Assembly: GCA_030737835.1 (NCBI GenBank)
Contig: CM060847.1
Location: 22,160,433 to 22,224,432 of the forward strand
Source of the DNA: Acorus gramineus
Taxonomy: Eukaryota > Streptophyta > Magnoliopsida > Acorales > Acoraceae
Length of the DNA stretch: 64,000 nucleotides
Direction of reading: 5' to 3'
Within the stretch, counting starts at the first letter, position 1, and each line of letters starts with the position of its first letter. Below are positions 34,512 through 45,200 of the stretch, in pieces. The notes beneath the pieces are model-generated. The model saw only the letters and a program-made list of their open reading frames with translations, had not been told where the DNA came from and made no database searches. Both the position numbers and the translations under genes were made by a program.

Positions 34512-36159
34512 TATGGATCTTCGTGAGTGGCATGGACCCGTCGTTGATGATCTATTATATTTTCAGTCATCTCATAGGTGTCATCAAGGTTTTGAGGGGA
34601 AGGTAATCCCTCTATCTCATTTCATTTATAATTTTAAGCTTTCATGGAAATGTATTTAAAATTTTATCATTTTTGTATGATAGGCCGATATCATGGGTTT
34701 GAAGATACACATGGTTCAATTACGTCATTGGCCTATGGATCCGCGTATCGAGCCATCTGTCAGAGCCTCTGGATTGTACTATTTGACTCAGATGGGGTGC
34801 ACTAGAGTTGATAGATGACTGTTGACGGCTCTGATTGAGCGATGGAGACCAAAGACTAACACATTCCACCTGCGTCAAGGGGAGATGACAATCACGCTAG
34901 GAGGATGTTGCTATGCTCACTGGTCTTCCCATTGCTGGTAAGGCGGTGACAGGGGTCACAAATTGTGATGATTGGGGATCGGTATGCGAGGAGTTGTTAG
35001 GTGTTATCCCTCCAGCAGGGAATTTGATAGAGGGGAGGATTCTTCTATCTTGGCTGAGAGAAAATTTCAACATCATGCTAGATGTTGAGATGGACGAGGT
35101 CATCATTCAGCAGTATGCTCGAGCATATCTTATGTTTGTTCTTGGATGCACGATCTTCGCTAATGGCACGGGGAACAAGATACATGGTTGTTGGCTTTAT
35201 CTTTTAAGAGATTTCAATGAGGTTGGACATTATTCTTGGGGATCAGCTGCGTTGGCCCACCTGTATAGAGCCCTGTACAAGGGTAGTGTGATTGGACAGA
35301 GGACTTCAGCGGGTTCAGCTGGTTTTTTTGCGCTTCTACAGGTTTACATCAATTTATTTTTTTAACTATTCATGGTTATGTATGTAGAAACTTTCGTCGT
35401 TTCATACAATTATTTTATATTGTATCAGTTATGGTCGTGGGAAAGATTACATGTTGGACAACCAATATTACAGGAAGAAGACTTTGTACTCGGTGACAGG
35501 CCTCTTGGAGCTAGGTAATTCATGAAAATGAAATTTCTGTTACAACTAATATGAAGAAATGTGGTTTAATGATATAATTGTATTTATTCATTCAGATGAA
35601 AGATATTTCAAAGGTTTGATGAAAACACACGTGTTCTGATGTGGTATAGAGCACAGTTGGACTACCAGGATCAGTCACAGGTAAATGATCAAGTTTTATT
35701 ATTTATAACACACGTATAGTTAACTCTGAATATTAATTCTTTTATTTTGTGTAGGTTGCATGGCAACCATATATTGGGAAATATGAGTCACTTCCACCGA
35801 TTTGTAGAGATCATCATATGCTGTGGTTGGCTAGAGTTCCGTTAATTTGTTTTGATATCGTTGAGATGCACCTACCTGATCGGGTTGCGCGACAGTTTGG
35901 ATGGCACCAAGATATACCAACTGATGTGGAGGATATTGATAGGGTGAACGGGCAAGGCAGACTAGATGTGAATTGGATGGAGTTCCACCAATCTTATATT
36001 GAGCGTTGGGAACAACACGATGAACACATCCATCAATTCCCACACATTCAGAATAGTAGAGAATACATGGAGTGGTATTGGGAGAGAACAGTGAGGCATA
36101 TCACACCACCACCATCCCCACGATGCCCTCCTGGCTATATTGCACAAGTTCAAATCTGA
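34512..36159 (+). pseudogene. plant mobile domain (MAIN/MAIL-like) protein in the MULE
   Basis: The exons in order begin with MDLREWHGPVVDDLLYFQSS (34512), then IMGLKIHMVQLRHWPMDPRI and [10 protein letters not shown], then a long exon with GVIPPAGNLIEGRILLSWLR and AHLYRALYKGSVIG. After an intron come LWSWERLHVGQP and a last exon with MLWLARVPLICFDIVEMHLP and WYWERTVRHITPPP, ending at 36159. This is the aminotransferase-like plant mobile domain (PF10536), known both in MULEs and gypsy elements and in host proteins MAIN and MAIL1, which act in silencing and chromatin. Damage is visible: a stop near 34817 and a frameshift near 34900 (ITLGG for ITLED). Placement after the transposase suggests one transposon with two genes. 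Confidence 0.85.
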
Positions 36160-36237
36160 ATGCAAAATATTGTCTGTACAAGTTTATTCATTATACAAAC
36201 AAAAGTTGTAATTTATGCATTGCTGCAGGTTTACATT

Positions 36238-36449
36238 GGAGGCGCCATATATATATGGCCCCTCTTTTGTATCCGTGCCCTTGGGTAAGTGTTAGAAAAA
36301 TATTTGGAGGCGTCATATATATACGCCGCCTCCAGTGTTTTTCAGTTTTACAAGGAAGCGCCGTATATATACGACGCCTCCTTTTCAAACGCCCACCACT
36401 GTGGGGGCACAAATTTATACTGGAGGCGCCATATATATATAGCACCTCC
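36238..36449. repeat. four palindromic GGAGGCGCC-(AT)n repeats, right MULE arm
   Basis: Units start at 36238, 36306, 36354 and 36422 and match those of the left arm (22052-22260) in sequence and length. With the left set they form a large inverted arrangement just inside the MULE ends. Confidence 0.8.
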
Positions 36450-37489
36450 CTATGTAATGGAAATCTAGTGTAAAAATAATAATAAAAAAAATAGTCAGCA
36501 CTGATCAGTGCTATTTTTTATAAATATTCTCTGATCAGTGTAATTTTTGTTAATATTCATTTAAATGGTGTCATTTATGCTAATTGCCCTTTTATTTTTC
36601 TCCCAAAAAGGTGGAGAGAGCGAAACGGAAACAAGGGTGTCTAAATTTTTATTCAGTTTAAATTTGTGTTGTTATTTATAATTATTTATTACTTTGCTGT
36701 GGAGTGGTGCGATCTGTATCATCGAATGGGTGGAGCTAGAATGATATAAACGATTCCCTGGTCCTCCAGCTAATGTTTACCAAGGAACAATTTTCATTGG
36801 TAATAGTCACACAAATATTATGTAATTTTTTTTATTTAAAAACTTTTAATATCATATAAATAAAAAGTCATATAATTATTGACAAAATAATTTCATTGAA
36901 AAAACCTAATAATAAACTGAATAACAAATATTTATCATGAAAATAATTGGTCGATAATTATACTAACCTTATTTTTACTTAAAAACGTTTACCAAGGAAA
37001 CTAAACTATTCCTTGCTAAAAGTCAAACATTTCCTTGGTACAAGTTGAACATGTACATGGCTAAAAATTGAAAAATAAATAAATAAGAATTATCCCCATT
37101 GTACCCACGAAATACAAATTGCGTCGGTAAATATGCACAATTTCCAACAAAGGTCAGTTTGCTAAGTAAATATTTCCTAGCTAAAAAAAACATATTTCTT
37201 GTAGTGCATCCTATCGAATGAAAAGTCCCATGAAAAAGAGAGAAATCTTCCACATGCAACCAGAAAGCCTCTGGCCTCTCTTGGAAGTAATATTAACTGT
37301 GTGACATGAAATACGATGTTTTAATGTATCTTGGAATAGTTATAGGCTTATAGCCCTTATATAATTCATTTATCATAAGAAAATCAACAATTTAATTGTG
37401 CCCTAAATTTAGATAATGAAATATGGTTGTAGGATTCCTACCAGTTATCTCAAAAAAATAAATGTTCTCGTTCATGTAATAGATTTGGC

Positions 37490-37670
37490 ATGTTCTTAGG
37501 CATTGCTCTGTGGTCATTTAAAGTTGCTAGGGCTCCTAAAGGCAGAGAACATCCATACGGTCAGTCTCTTATTTTGCTTCTATGCTTTATTTTAATTTCA
37601 CAAACTACTGGTTTGCCTATATATAGGTGGTACCCATAAAGGCAATAGAAGTTTCTCAAGGGTAAGGTAG
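37490..37670 (+). other. exon-like host segments right of the CACTA element
   Basis: After the acceptor-like TGTTCTTAG (about 37498) an open stretch reads ALWSFKVARAPKGREHPYG, ending near 37559. A second stretch after TATATAG (37626) reads GTHKGNRSFSR and ends at CAAG/GGTAAGG. Joined, they stay in frame. They may be later exons of the host gene split at 18741/37210. I recognise no family. Confidence 0.35.
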
Positions 37671-37705
37671 GAGCTCGTTGTATTCTCATAATGATCAAAT
37701 TTTGT

Positions 37706-38078
37706 AGCATTGCTTACAATGTGATCCCAATTGAGACTGTTCTATCATTGTCTTGAATTATTTATCAGGCACAAGTCTTTGTTTACCTAATACTATTTCA
37801 CCTGAGAGGTATAGGAAGCTTTTAGTATCATAACAAAAATTTGTTAAAATCATTACATACATTTAACAACTATGAAAAAGTGGATCCTTATAAATTGAAG
37901 TCATCTTTAGAAAAAGTAATGATAATTGATTCCTTACTTTTTTAAGCTGAAGTTGGAGTCCACTTGATTTCAGAAATTTGAAGTCACCCCAGGTTCTATA
38001 TACATAAAGTTTATTTATACAATATAATTCAAATGGTAATTTTAAGTTTCCACTGCAACAAGTAGCTAGCTAATCATG
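37706..38078. repeat. 370-bp duplicated block, copy 2
   Basis: Matches 6922-7290 in the same orientation. The right edge is sharp, at AATCATGTCTGG (about 38080), where LINE-like sequence begins. The copies are about 30.8 kb apart now but only about 9 kb apart if the hAT and CACTA elements are discounted. Confidence 0.75.
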
Positions 38079-38079
38079 T

Positions 38080-38660
38080 CTGGTGGCTACTGGAAAGGGA
38101 GCGACTTTCGACGAATTAGGTCTATCATACTACGTGGCGGCCCTTGAAGCCTGTATCATGTGCTTTGTGTGGGGTGGAACCAGAGATAGTGGTGCATCTC
38201 TTTTGTTTGTGTAGGATTACGAAGGAGTACTGGCAAATCGTGGGTGTGGAGACATCGTTAATCATGTGAGCACAATCCATTGACGAGCTCTAGGGTTCAG
38301 TGGAGCTCCTGTAGGCCCCTAGTTTCTGAAGGGCCGAAAACAATGTCCTTCGCTCGGTGGTATTGACGGGCACATGGTCGATCTGGCGTGCTAGAAGCGA
38401 GGCTATCTTCAAAGGGTCTCACGTCTACGTGGAAAATATGTGGGAGGTGACTGCGGCGCTCGTGTCTCAGTGGGGTAGGGGGATTGCTGGAGTCCAGGGT
38501 GCTTACTGTCGAGGGGGACACATTATTATATCAACGTAGGTGGGTCAGGTTATTTTTTGGTCCCGAAAAAGTTAGAGTAAGGTTTGAAAAGTCGAACACT
38601 GAAATGTGTTTGGATTCACGTTTGAAATCTTTCTCTTTTTAAATGTGGAATCTGCTTAAA
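38080..38660 (+). mobile_element. LINE fragment, plus strand
   Basis: Translated in shifting plus frames, the stretch gives ALCVGWNQ-like and HLFCLCRITKEYW text with zinc-finger spacing, then TGTWSIWRARSEAIFKGSHV, which matches the region between reverse transcriptase and RNase H in plant LINEs (zf-RVT and following). Stops and frame changes are frequent, so it is old. No poly(A) or target duplication was found. Confidence 0.55.
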
Positions 38661-38829
38661 CGCACATCCAAATGGGGCGCTTGATGCAGAGGATCTCGTA
38701 GAGTTTCTTAAGTGCTCCATTTTCTTCCAACTGGAGTGCTACATACCAAGGGTTGGCTTTCCCACTGTCTTGAATTAGTAGTCCCTTCAGCTATTCTAAT
38801 TTTTTAAAAGATCCACATTTATACAAGTT

Positions 38830-41150
38830 TTTTCCTTCTTTTTTTGCACTTGTTAAATTTTGTATTGCTATGGAATTGTGAATGTACAAATGAATTGAAA
38901 GGAAACAAAGAAGAAAATGGGTACACAGAAGAACATCAGACCCATTGTTTACAATTTAATAACATGGTGAGCAAAGGTCATTGGAGATGCGAAATAGGAG
39001 GAGTAGTCATTTAGTAGTCCGGGGAGTGACTTTCCCCTCTTTGTCATCTTGTAAGATCTGCTTGAGTTCATCCCAAAAGTGGTTGATTCATGTATTGCAC
39101 ATCCCATGGTGGATTGGTAGGCAGCAAGGAGGTCCACCACCCTATTGCCCTCTCGATAGACACGTGTTGTAACGCCCCAGGCTTACACAGCAAGAAATTG
39201 TTCGCTTTGCCCCTAAATGGGCTCACGGCTTTAAAACGCGTCTTGGTGTGTAAGAGTTGTGCTCACATATAAGCACATACTATCTCCTCCCATTAGGCGA
39301 TGTGGGACTAAACACCAAACCCTCACCCTCACCCAATCCATGGGCCTCTTGGGACTGTTGGGCCTCCCCCTCAACTGGCTGGGCTTCACAATCACCCCCC
39401 CCCTAATGGGCCACACGTCCTCATGTGGGTCCGTACTCACCATCGCGAAATGGATAGGCTTTGACACCATTTGTAACGCCCCAGGCTTACACAGCAAGAA
39501 ATTGTCCGCTCTACTCCTAAATGGGCTCACGGGTTTAAAACGCGTCTTGGTGTGTAAGAGCTGTGCTCACATATAAGCACAGACTATCTCCTCCCATTAG
39601 GTGATGTGGGACTAAACACCAAACCCTCACCCAATCCATGGGCCTCTTGGGACGGTTGGGCCTCCCCCTCAATGGGCTGGGCGTCACATGTGTAGCCCTC
39701 CAAGCTGTTAGAGTTGCTGATAGTGAAGCAAAGGAATGCAGGTCCCTAAATGCAGTCCAAGGGATACAGCCATGGCCGTGGATCCAAGCTATCACTATGG
39801 TTGAATCTATTTCTAACCAGACCTGAGATGCCTGAGTAGAGGAACAAAGGCGGAGGCCCTCCACTAGCCCTTTAAGCTCAATAATGTTCATAGAGGCCGC
39901 ACGGACCCTTATAGATAAAGCTGAGAGACAATTTCTAGAGCAGTCCCAAACCAGAGCGCCAAAAGCAAGTCGATCATCCGATTTTGAACCATCATAATTT
40001 ACTTTGATCCAACCAATCATTGGTGGAGTCCACCTAATGCTCTTGATCATATCTGGTTTTTCTTCTACTGAGAGACCAAAGAGGTTGCACATTTTAATTG
40101 TGATTGGAGAGATGGAATCTTTATAATGCTTTCCAGAAAAGAAAGCCCAAGTAGAGGATAGGATTAGACGGACAAGCAAGAATTTGGGACAGCTGATTCG
40201 ATGAAACAGTCTATCATTGCATTCCAACCATAAAGACCACTTGGATTGGACAAGTAAAAAGAGAATAACCTTTTTATCTATTCGAGAGAAGCCAAGGGGG
40301 GAGAACCAGGAGTAGCTTTCAGACAAAGAGGGTGGCTAACACGAGAGACGCCTAGAGATTTTGCAAATGTTCCCCAAATATACGCAGAATAGGAGCAATG
40401 AATAAAGAGATGCTCCACACTCTCCTGACCCAAAGTACACAACACACAAGTGTCTGAAGTTACCAACTGGCGGCTCAAGAGGCACTGTAATGTGGGGAGG
40501 TGGTTGAGTGCAGCTTGCCAGCATAGGAAACTTCGTCGAGGTGGTTGAATTAGGTTCTAAAGGGCCTTTGTCCAAGAAGAGGGGAGCCCTTTTGATCTGA
40601 TGAATTCCCAACCAATGCTAAGGGATATGACCCCAGTTTTTTAACCTGTCCAGATCAGCAGGTCTAGTCCTTCACCACCAATTTCAATTTCTACTATTTC
40701 AGCCCAAAGAGAGTCGAATTCAGAAGGCCATCGAGGGGGTTTTTTCCACTTTCTGTCAACAATAAGGCTACTAATTTTTGCTGTTTTTGGAGGTCCCCAA
40801 CTTAGAAGAAGAGTTCCATTAAATGGTGGTGAAGGCCATTTTTCCTTAGCCATGGATTAGTCCATATATTTAACCAGTCCCCTTTGAAAATTATAAACTT
40901 TGTGAATGGTTGAATCCAATTTCTAGCCTTGAGGGTGGATTTCCAAACAGTAGAGGAGCTAGAACTAGGTGTGGATGACCAAATGCAATCTTTCTTGAGA
41001 TATTTTTTCCCCATCCATTGTGCCCAAAGAGAGGAGTGGTTTGAGGCAAGTTCCCAAAACCGTACTCCCATTGCTGCCTCATTCCAATCTTTAAGGCGTT
41101 TGAGCCCGAGGCCACCCTCCTCTTTTGGAAGACAAACTTGGGCCCATTTG
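38830..41150 (-). mobile_element. 5'-truncated LINE with 15-bp target duplication
   Basis: ACATTTATACAAGTT occurs on both sides (38815-38829 and 41151-41165). The minus-strand 3' end is A-rich (GTGCAAAAAAAGAAGG at 38830-38846). Coding remnants run from the RT/zinc-finger junction (WAQVCLPKEEGGLGLKRLKD, 41145 downward), through zf-RVT (DTCVLCTLGQESVEHLFIHC, about 40450-40390), to RNase H (IKVNYDGSKSDDRLAFGALV, about 40010, and IELKGLVEGLRLC with the catalytic Glu region). A TRIM element splits the RNase H end: WRATHV lies left of it and YREGNRVVDLLAAYQS right of it in element order. Truncation at the 5' end is typical of target-primed reverse transcription. Confidence 0.85.
39168..39688 (-). 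mobile_element. TRIM element (miniature LTR retrotransposon)
   Basis: Two direct repeats, 39168-39390 (223 bp) and 39472-39688 (217 bp), start TGTAACGCCCC and end in CACA. They flank an 81-bp core. On the minus strand the core begins AATGGTGTCAAAGCC, a slightly worn tRNA-Met primer site, and ends in TTAGGGGGGGTGAT, a polypurine tract. The repeats differ by few bases and a 6-bp CACCCT duplication. Flanks CGTGT and TGTGT are a near-match 5-bp target duplication. There is no coding capacity, so it was mobilised by another element's proteins. Confidence 0.88.
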
Positions 41151-41165
41151 ACATTTATACAAGTT

Positions 41166-41538
41166 ATCATCTACCAAAAGAAAAAAAGAACCAATAGTGT
41201 CTAACATCCAGTTAGCAACACAAATAACATCACTTTCCATGTAAATAAAAATGTTGAACTTATACAAATAACATCAATATTTATTAAGTAAATTTATAAA
41301 ATTTCTTTCCCAATAAATAACTTTCAAGAATTTTTTTTCTTATATAATAACCCAATTTTATAAAATCACTACCATTATTGATAGCTATGTTTGTATAAGA
41401 TAGAAATAGTTCAAATAACTATTTTAGAGGGTGCTGTACGCAATGGGTCAGGCTTTGGACCTCACACGGGCACGTGTGGCCCCATAAGGGGTTGGGATGG
41501 ACAAAGAGAGGTCAAGGGCTCAAAAAGGCCCAAAGAGA
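41166..41538. other. AT-rich spacer, no gene seen
   Basis: The stretch is AT-rich to about 41430, then a mixed stretch with TGTGGCCCCATAAGGGGTTG. No frame, repeat or element end could be assigned, apart from the fact that the LTR-family fragment begins at 41539. Confidence 0.4.
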
Positions 41539-42257
41539 TGTTATGCCTGTATCATTTGGAGCCTTTTTTTTTTCGATCGGAGTTGCTAAAATTTTGGCTT
41601 TTAGCCACCTACGGGAGTTGGAGTACTCTGATTGAAAATCTAACTGCATATTATGGGTCTTGGTACCGTTTTGTACTACCCATAAAAATTTTATCGAATT
41701 CCGATAACGTTTTGAAAAATATGCAGTTCCGAACCGTATCCGGGTTTTGAGAGTTCCTGGTTTGGTTGGTCGAATAGTGTGAGATATTTTTGGGGATGTG
41801 GTGACCTTTGGTAACCTTACCACCCTTTGCTTAGTGGTGAAGCAACCTTTGGTTATTTTTGAGTGTTAGAGGGTGAGAATAGGCTTAAGTGCACCCCCCC
41901 TTTTCTCTCCTTCTCATCACCCCCCCCAAAGTGAGAAAAATCCCTCACTCTCTCACTCTCTCTTCCTCTCTCACGTCTCCTCTCCCTCTCTGTTTTTTTT
42001 TGTGTGTGTGTATGTTGTTAATGAAGGAAAAGATGAAGAAGAAGCACAAGAAAGAGTGAGAAAGGGTGAGTGTGTGTTGTTGTTGTTGTTGTTGTTTCTC
42101 TTCTCTCTATCCCCTTCTCATGCCCCCTTTGCACCCCTGTTTTCTGCCATGAAGGGCTTGAGGAGATGCTGATGAGGTGGTGGTAGTGGTGGTGGTGGTT
42201 GAGGTGGTCGTGGGTGTGTCGAGAACCCCGCATCTCCCCATTTCCCTCCCCCTGTTT
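41539..42257 (+). repeat. diverged first third of the long LTR family
   Basis: It begins TGTTATGCCTGTATCATT and tracks the start of the gypsy LTR: GTTGCTAAAATTTTGG, TCTGATTGAAAATCTAACTG, ATTTTATCGAATTCCG and CCGTATCCGGGTTTTGAG all have counterparts in 25243-25500. Later parts carry short CT, GTT and GGT repeats. The copy stops near GGTAAG (about 42252-42257), the same place as the donor-like site of the complete LTR, and then abuts the 3' end of the LINE. No target duplication was found. Confidence 0.7.
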
Positions 42258-42272
42258 TGGTAAGGCAGCACT

Positions 42273-45200
42273 CTATTCCCCCATTGTTTGGCATCGGGAA
42301 GCTAGGATGTCCGCCGGGCAGTTTCCTTCACGAAAAATGTGAGAGATCTTCCACTCTTCTAGCCTGCGAACCTCAAGAGAGAACTTTCTCATCAGCTTGA
42401 AAGCTGTCCATGGGAGGGTGCCCTTTCCTCTTATCCATGCTAGTACTGTTGTGGAGTCTGTTTCAAACCAAATTCGTTTGAATTCTCGATGTATGCCTAA
42501 GGAGAGACCCGCCACTATACCTTGGAGTTCAAGAAGATTTATAGAAGGAAGTGATGATCTACCAGCAATGCCAACAATGAAGTTCAAGGCACTGCCCGTG
42601 AGAAGAGCACCATAACCACCTCGGTCTACAGCAAGAGAGCCATCTGAATTAACTTTTATCCAGTTGGGGGGTGGAGGAGTTCATGAGACTAAGCAAGATG
42701 ATTTGATTTGCTCTATAACTACCACTCCAAAGGATTTAGCTATTTGTACAATGTCAGGTGTAAGAATTGACTTCAGCTTGATCGTTTTGAATCTCAGATT
42801 AATGATCCCTTTTATGTGCTGTACAATCCGACTTTTTTGTGTAAGATTACCCTTGAAGATGCGAGCATTCCATTCTTGCCAAATGGACCAAAGGGTGCTA
42901 GTGATAAGAGCTAAAGCCAATGAATTAGACACCGGGTCAAGGGAAAGACTCTTTATCCATGCAGGGAATTGTAAGAGAGAGTGGGGAAGTCTCTGTCGGA
43001 TTTTTAGGTCTCTGAATAAAACAGTCCAGATAAACCTGGAGAAAGGACATTAAAGGGCCAAATGGTCGAAGCTTTCTAAATTCGAGTGGCAAAGAAGACA
43101 ATCTGTTACTTGTACCAAACTTTTTCGCAGCAATCTGTCCCTGGTAGGCGGCTTATCATGGAAGAATTGCCAGGAGCAAAAGCTATGCCTTTGTGATTGC
43201 ATTGGTTGCCAGATGAGGTCTGCCCAAGGTTTGGAGTTGGATATGTCTCTCTGCACCCTCCAGGCTTCTTGAAAATTGAGAATACCAGAACGGCTGAGTG
43301 GCCATATCAAGATGTCCGGGCTAGAGCCTCCAACTGTTGTATTTCATCCCAAAGAGAGTCAAGTGTTGAGTGCCAACGAGTTCGTTTAGTCCATTTGCCG
43401 TTTTGAATTAGGACACTCAGATTGGTGGAAAGGGGAAGCAAATCTCTTCCCAGAGCTGCTCTTAGTCCTTTGCCATTTAGCCATGGATCATACCAGACAT
43501 TGATAGACTTGCCTTCAAAGATGACATAACGTACAAAACCCGTTATCCAGGTTTTTGTGTGCATTATTCGCTTCCAAGCATTAGTGGAACTCATTGGAGG
43601 GGTATGAGACCATATATTGGATGTTTTTATATACCTCCTTTTAACCCAAGTCGACCAAAGAGAGGTGTTGTTACTCGCTAGGTCCCAAAATCTCACACCT
43701 TGAGCACCGGTGTTCCAGTCTTTGAGTCTTCGTATGCCCAAACCGCCTTCATCAAAGGGTTTGCAAACAGTCAACCAATTCAAGTGATGAAGCTTTTTCG
43801 TTGGGGAGCATCCTTGCCATAGAAAAGTACGAATCAATTTCTCGGTCTCTTTTATGGTTTTCTGTGGAAGGATGAAAGTAGTAGACCAGTAGATGTGGAA
43901 AGAGCATAAAACAGAGCGAATAAGTTCCATCCTTCCGGCGATGGAAGGAGTTTTTCCCGTCCATGATTGGACTCTAGCACGGATCTCTTCGATAAGGGGT
44001 TGACAGAGACTATGAGTTAAAGCACCTGTGAATAGTGGCATACCAAGATACCGTATAGGAAGGTGGGGCTGTGGGATCCCCAAATACCGACTGATGTCCA
44101 AGTTCGAACAGTTGGTGAACACCTGGCTTTTTGATGTATTAAGTTGTAGGCTAGAGACAGAGTAGAAGTCTTCAAAAAGATACTTAAGAGACTGTGCAGA
44201 GGAGGAAGATGCCTCAACAAAGAGGAGAAGATCATTTGCAAAGCTAAGATGAGATACATTAAGAGGACCATTTAGATACGATCCATTTTGTCCATCAGCA
44301 CAAAGAAGATTAAGAGAGACTGAAAAGGATTCCATCACCAAAGTAAATAACAAAGGGGAAAGAGGACCCCCTTGATAGAGACCACATGAGGCGGAGAAGA
44401 AACCTGCCGGAGAGCGATTAATTAAAATTGAATATTTGGGAGATGTCACACACTCCATGGACCATTGGATCTAGGACTCCGAGAACTGGAAGCCTCTTAG
44501 AACCTCTTGGAGATATTGCCAACGCACACTATCGAATGCTTTCCTGAGATCAATTTTTACACAAGCCCTGGATTTCCCTCCTTTGTTAAGATAGTTCACC
44601 AATTCATGTGCTAATAGAATATTATGATGAATGCTTCTCCCTTTTATAAATGTAGGTTGGTGCACATTGACTGTCTGTGGAAGAACTTCTTGAAGCCTGG
44701 AAGCCATGATCTTTGTGAGGATCTTCTATAGGGTGTTGCAAAGTGAAATGGGACGGTAGCCATCAAGAGATTCGGTAGAGGCTGATTTAGGCACCAGGGC
44801 AATGAAAGAATGGCTTATCTGCTTGAGAAGATGGCCATGCTTAAAGAAGTGATGAACTGCTTGGATGAGATCATGATGGATCAAAGGCTAGAACCGTTGA
44901 AAAAAGCACACAGGGAAGCCATCCGGGCCAGGGGAACTGAGTGACTTCAGGCTGAAGACTGCTTGTTTGACTTCCTCTAATGTAATAGTGTCTGTCAGCT
45001 TTGCATTTTGTGATTGAGTAACTACACTAGGGAATTTCATGGGGGTGACAGGAGTACCAGTGTCACGGTTCAGAAGACGAGAATAGTATGAAACAATAGA
45101 CTCCTTTATCTCATCCGGATGAGTGCATAAAAAACCATCTAAAGCACGAAGGCAGCTGATGGTGTTGCAAGAGGAACGAGCTTTAATGGACGCATAGAAG

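Larger units (their letters stand above)
21932..36589 (+). mobile_element. Mutator-like element (MULE) with transposase and plant mobile domain
   Basis: Terminal inverted repeats begin GGACAATTAGCATAAATGGC on the left and GGGCAATTAGCATAAATGAC on the right complement, with similarity running through TTTAAATGA and the shared CACTGATCAGNGCTGAC motif. A 9-bp direct repeat TTTTATTTT flanks the unit (21923-21931 and 36590-36598). Without the gypsy element inside it the MULE is about 5.6 kb. It encodes a degenerate MuDR-type transposase (22727-25241) and a plant mobile domain protein (34512-36159), both plus strand. Palindromic repeats lie inside both ends. It is inserted in the 18.5 kb CACTA element. 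Confidence 0.9.
18742..37206 (+). mobile_element. 18.5 kb CACTA-type element with nested insertions
   Basis: The left end reads CACTACAACAATTGAG and the right end complements to CACTACAAGAAATATG. A 3-bp direct repeat CAT flanks the unit (18739-18741 and 37207-37209). Subterminal DNA (18770-19120 and 36770-37190) is dense in TTCCTTGGTAA and its complement, about ten copies per side, typical of CACTA transposase-binding repeats. Without the nested Mutator-like element the unit is about 3.8 kb. It has no recognisable CACTA transposase but carries a chaperonin-60 fragment, a copia scrap and a GC-rich gene scrap, so it is a gene-capturing non-autonomous element. DNA from 19140 to 19825 holds nothing else recognised. 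Confidence 0.85.
18618..37286 (+). pseudogene. host gene exon split by the large CACTA element
   Basis: Left of the insertion, 18618-18741 is an open frame after a TTTTGAG acceptor, including NVALAAAQLNVGLEHPVAKV. Right of the insertion and after one copy of the CAT duplication, 37210-37286 continues in the same frame (YRMKSPMKKREIFHMQ...) and ends at a donor-like GGAA/GTAATA. Left and right thus form one exon when the 18.5 kb element is ignored. I do not recognise the protein. A hAT element lies just upstream (15225-18449), possibly in an intron of the same gene. Other exons were not secured. The interruption would destroy the product unless the element is spliced out. Confidence 0.55.

Noticed and set aside
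39168..39688. Cassandra-type TRIM (5S rRNA-bearing LTR)
   Set aside because: I found no 5S rRNA-like internal promoter sequence in the LTRs, so only the general TRIM label is supported.
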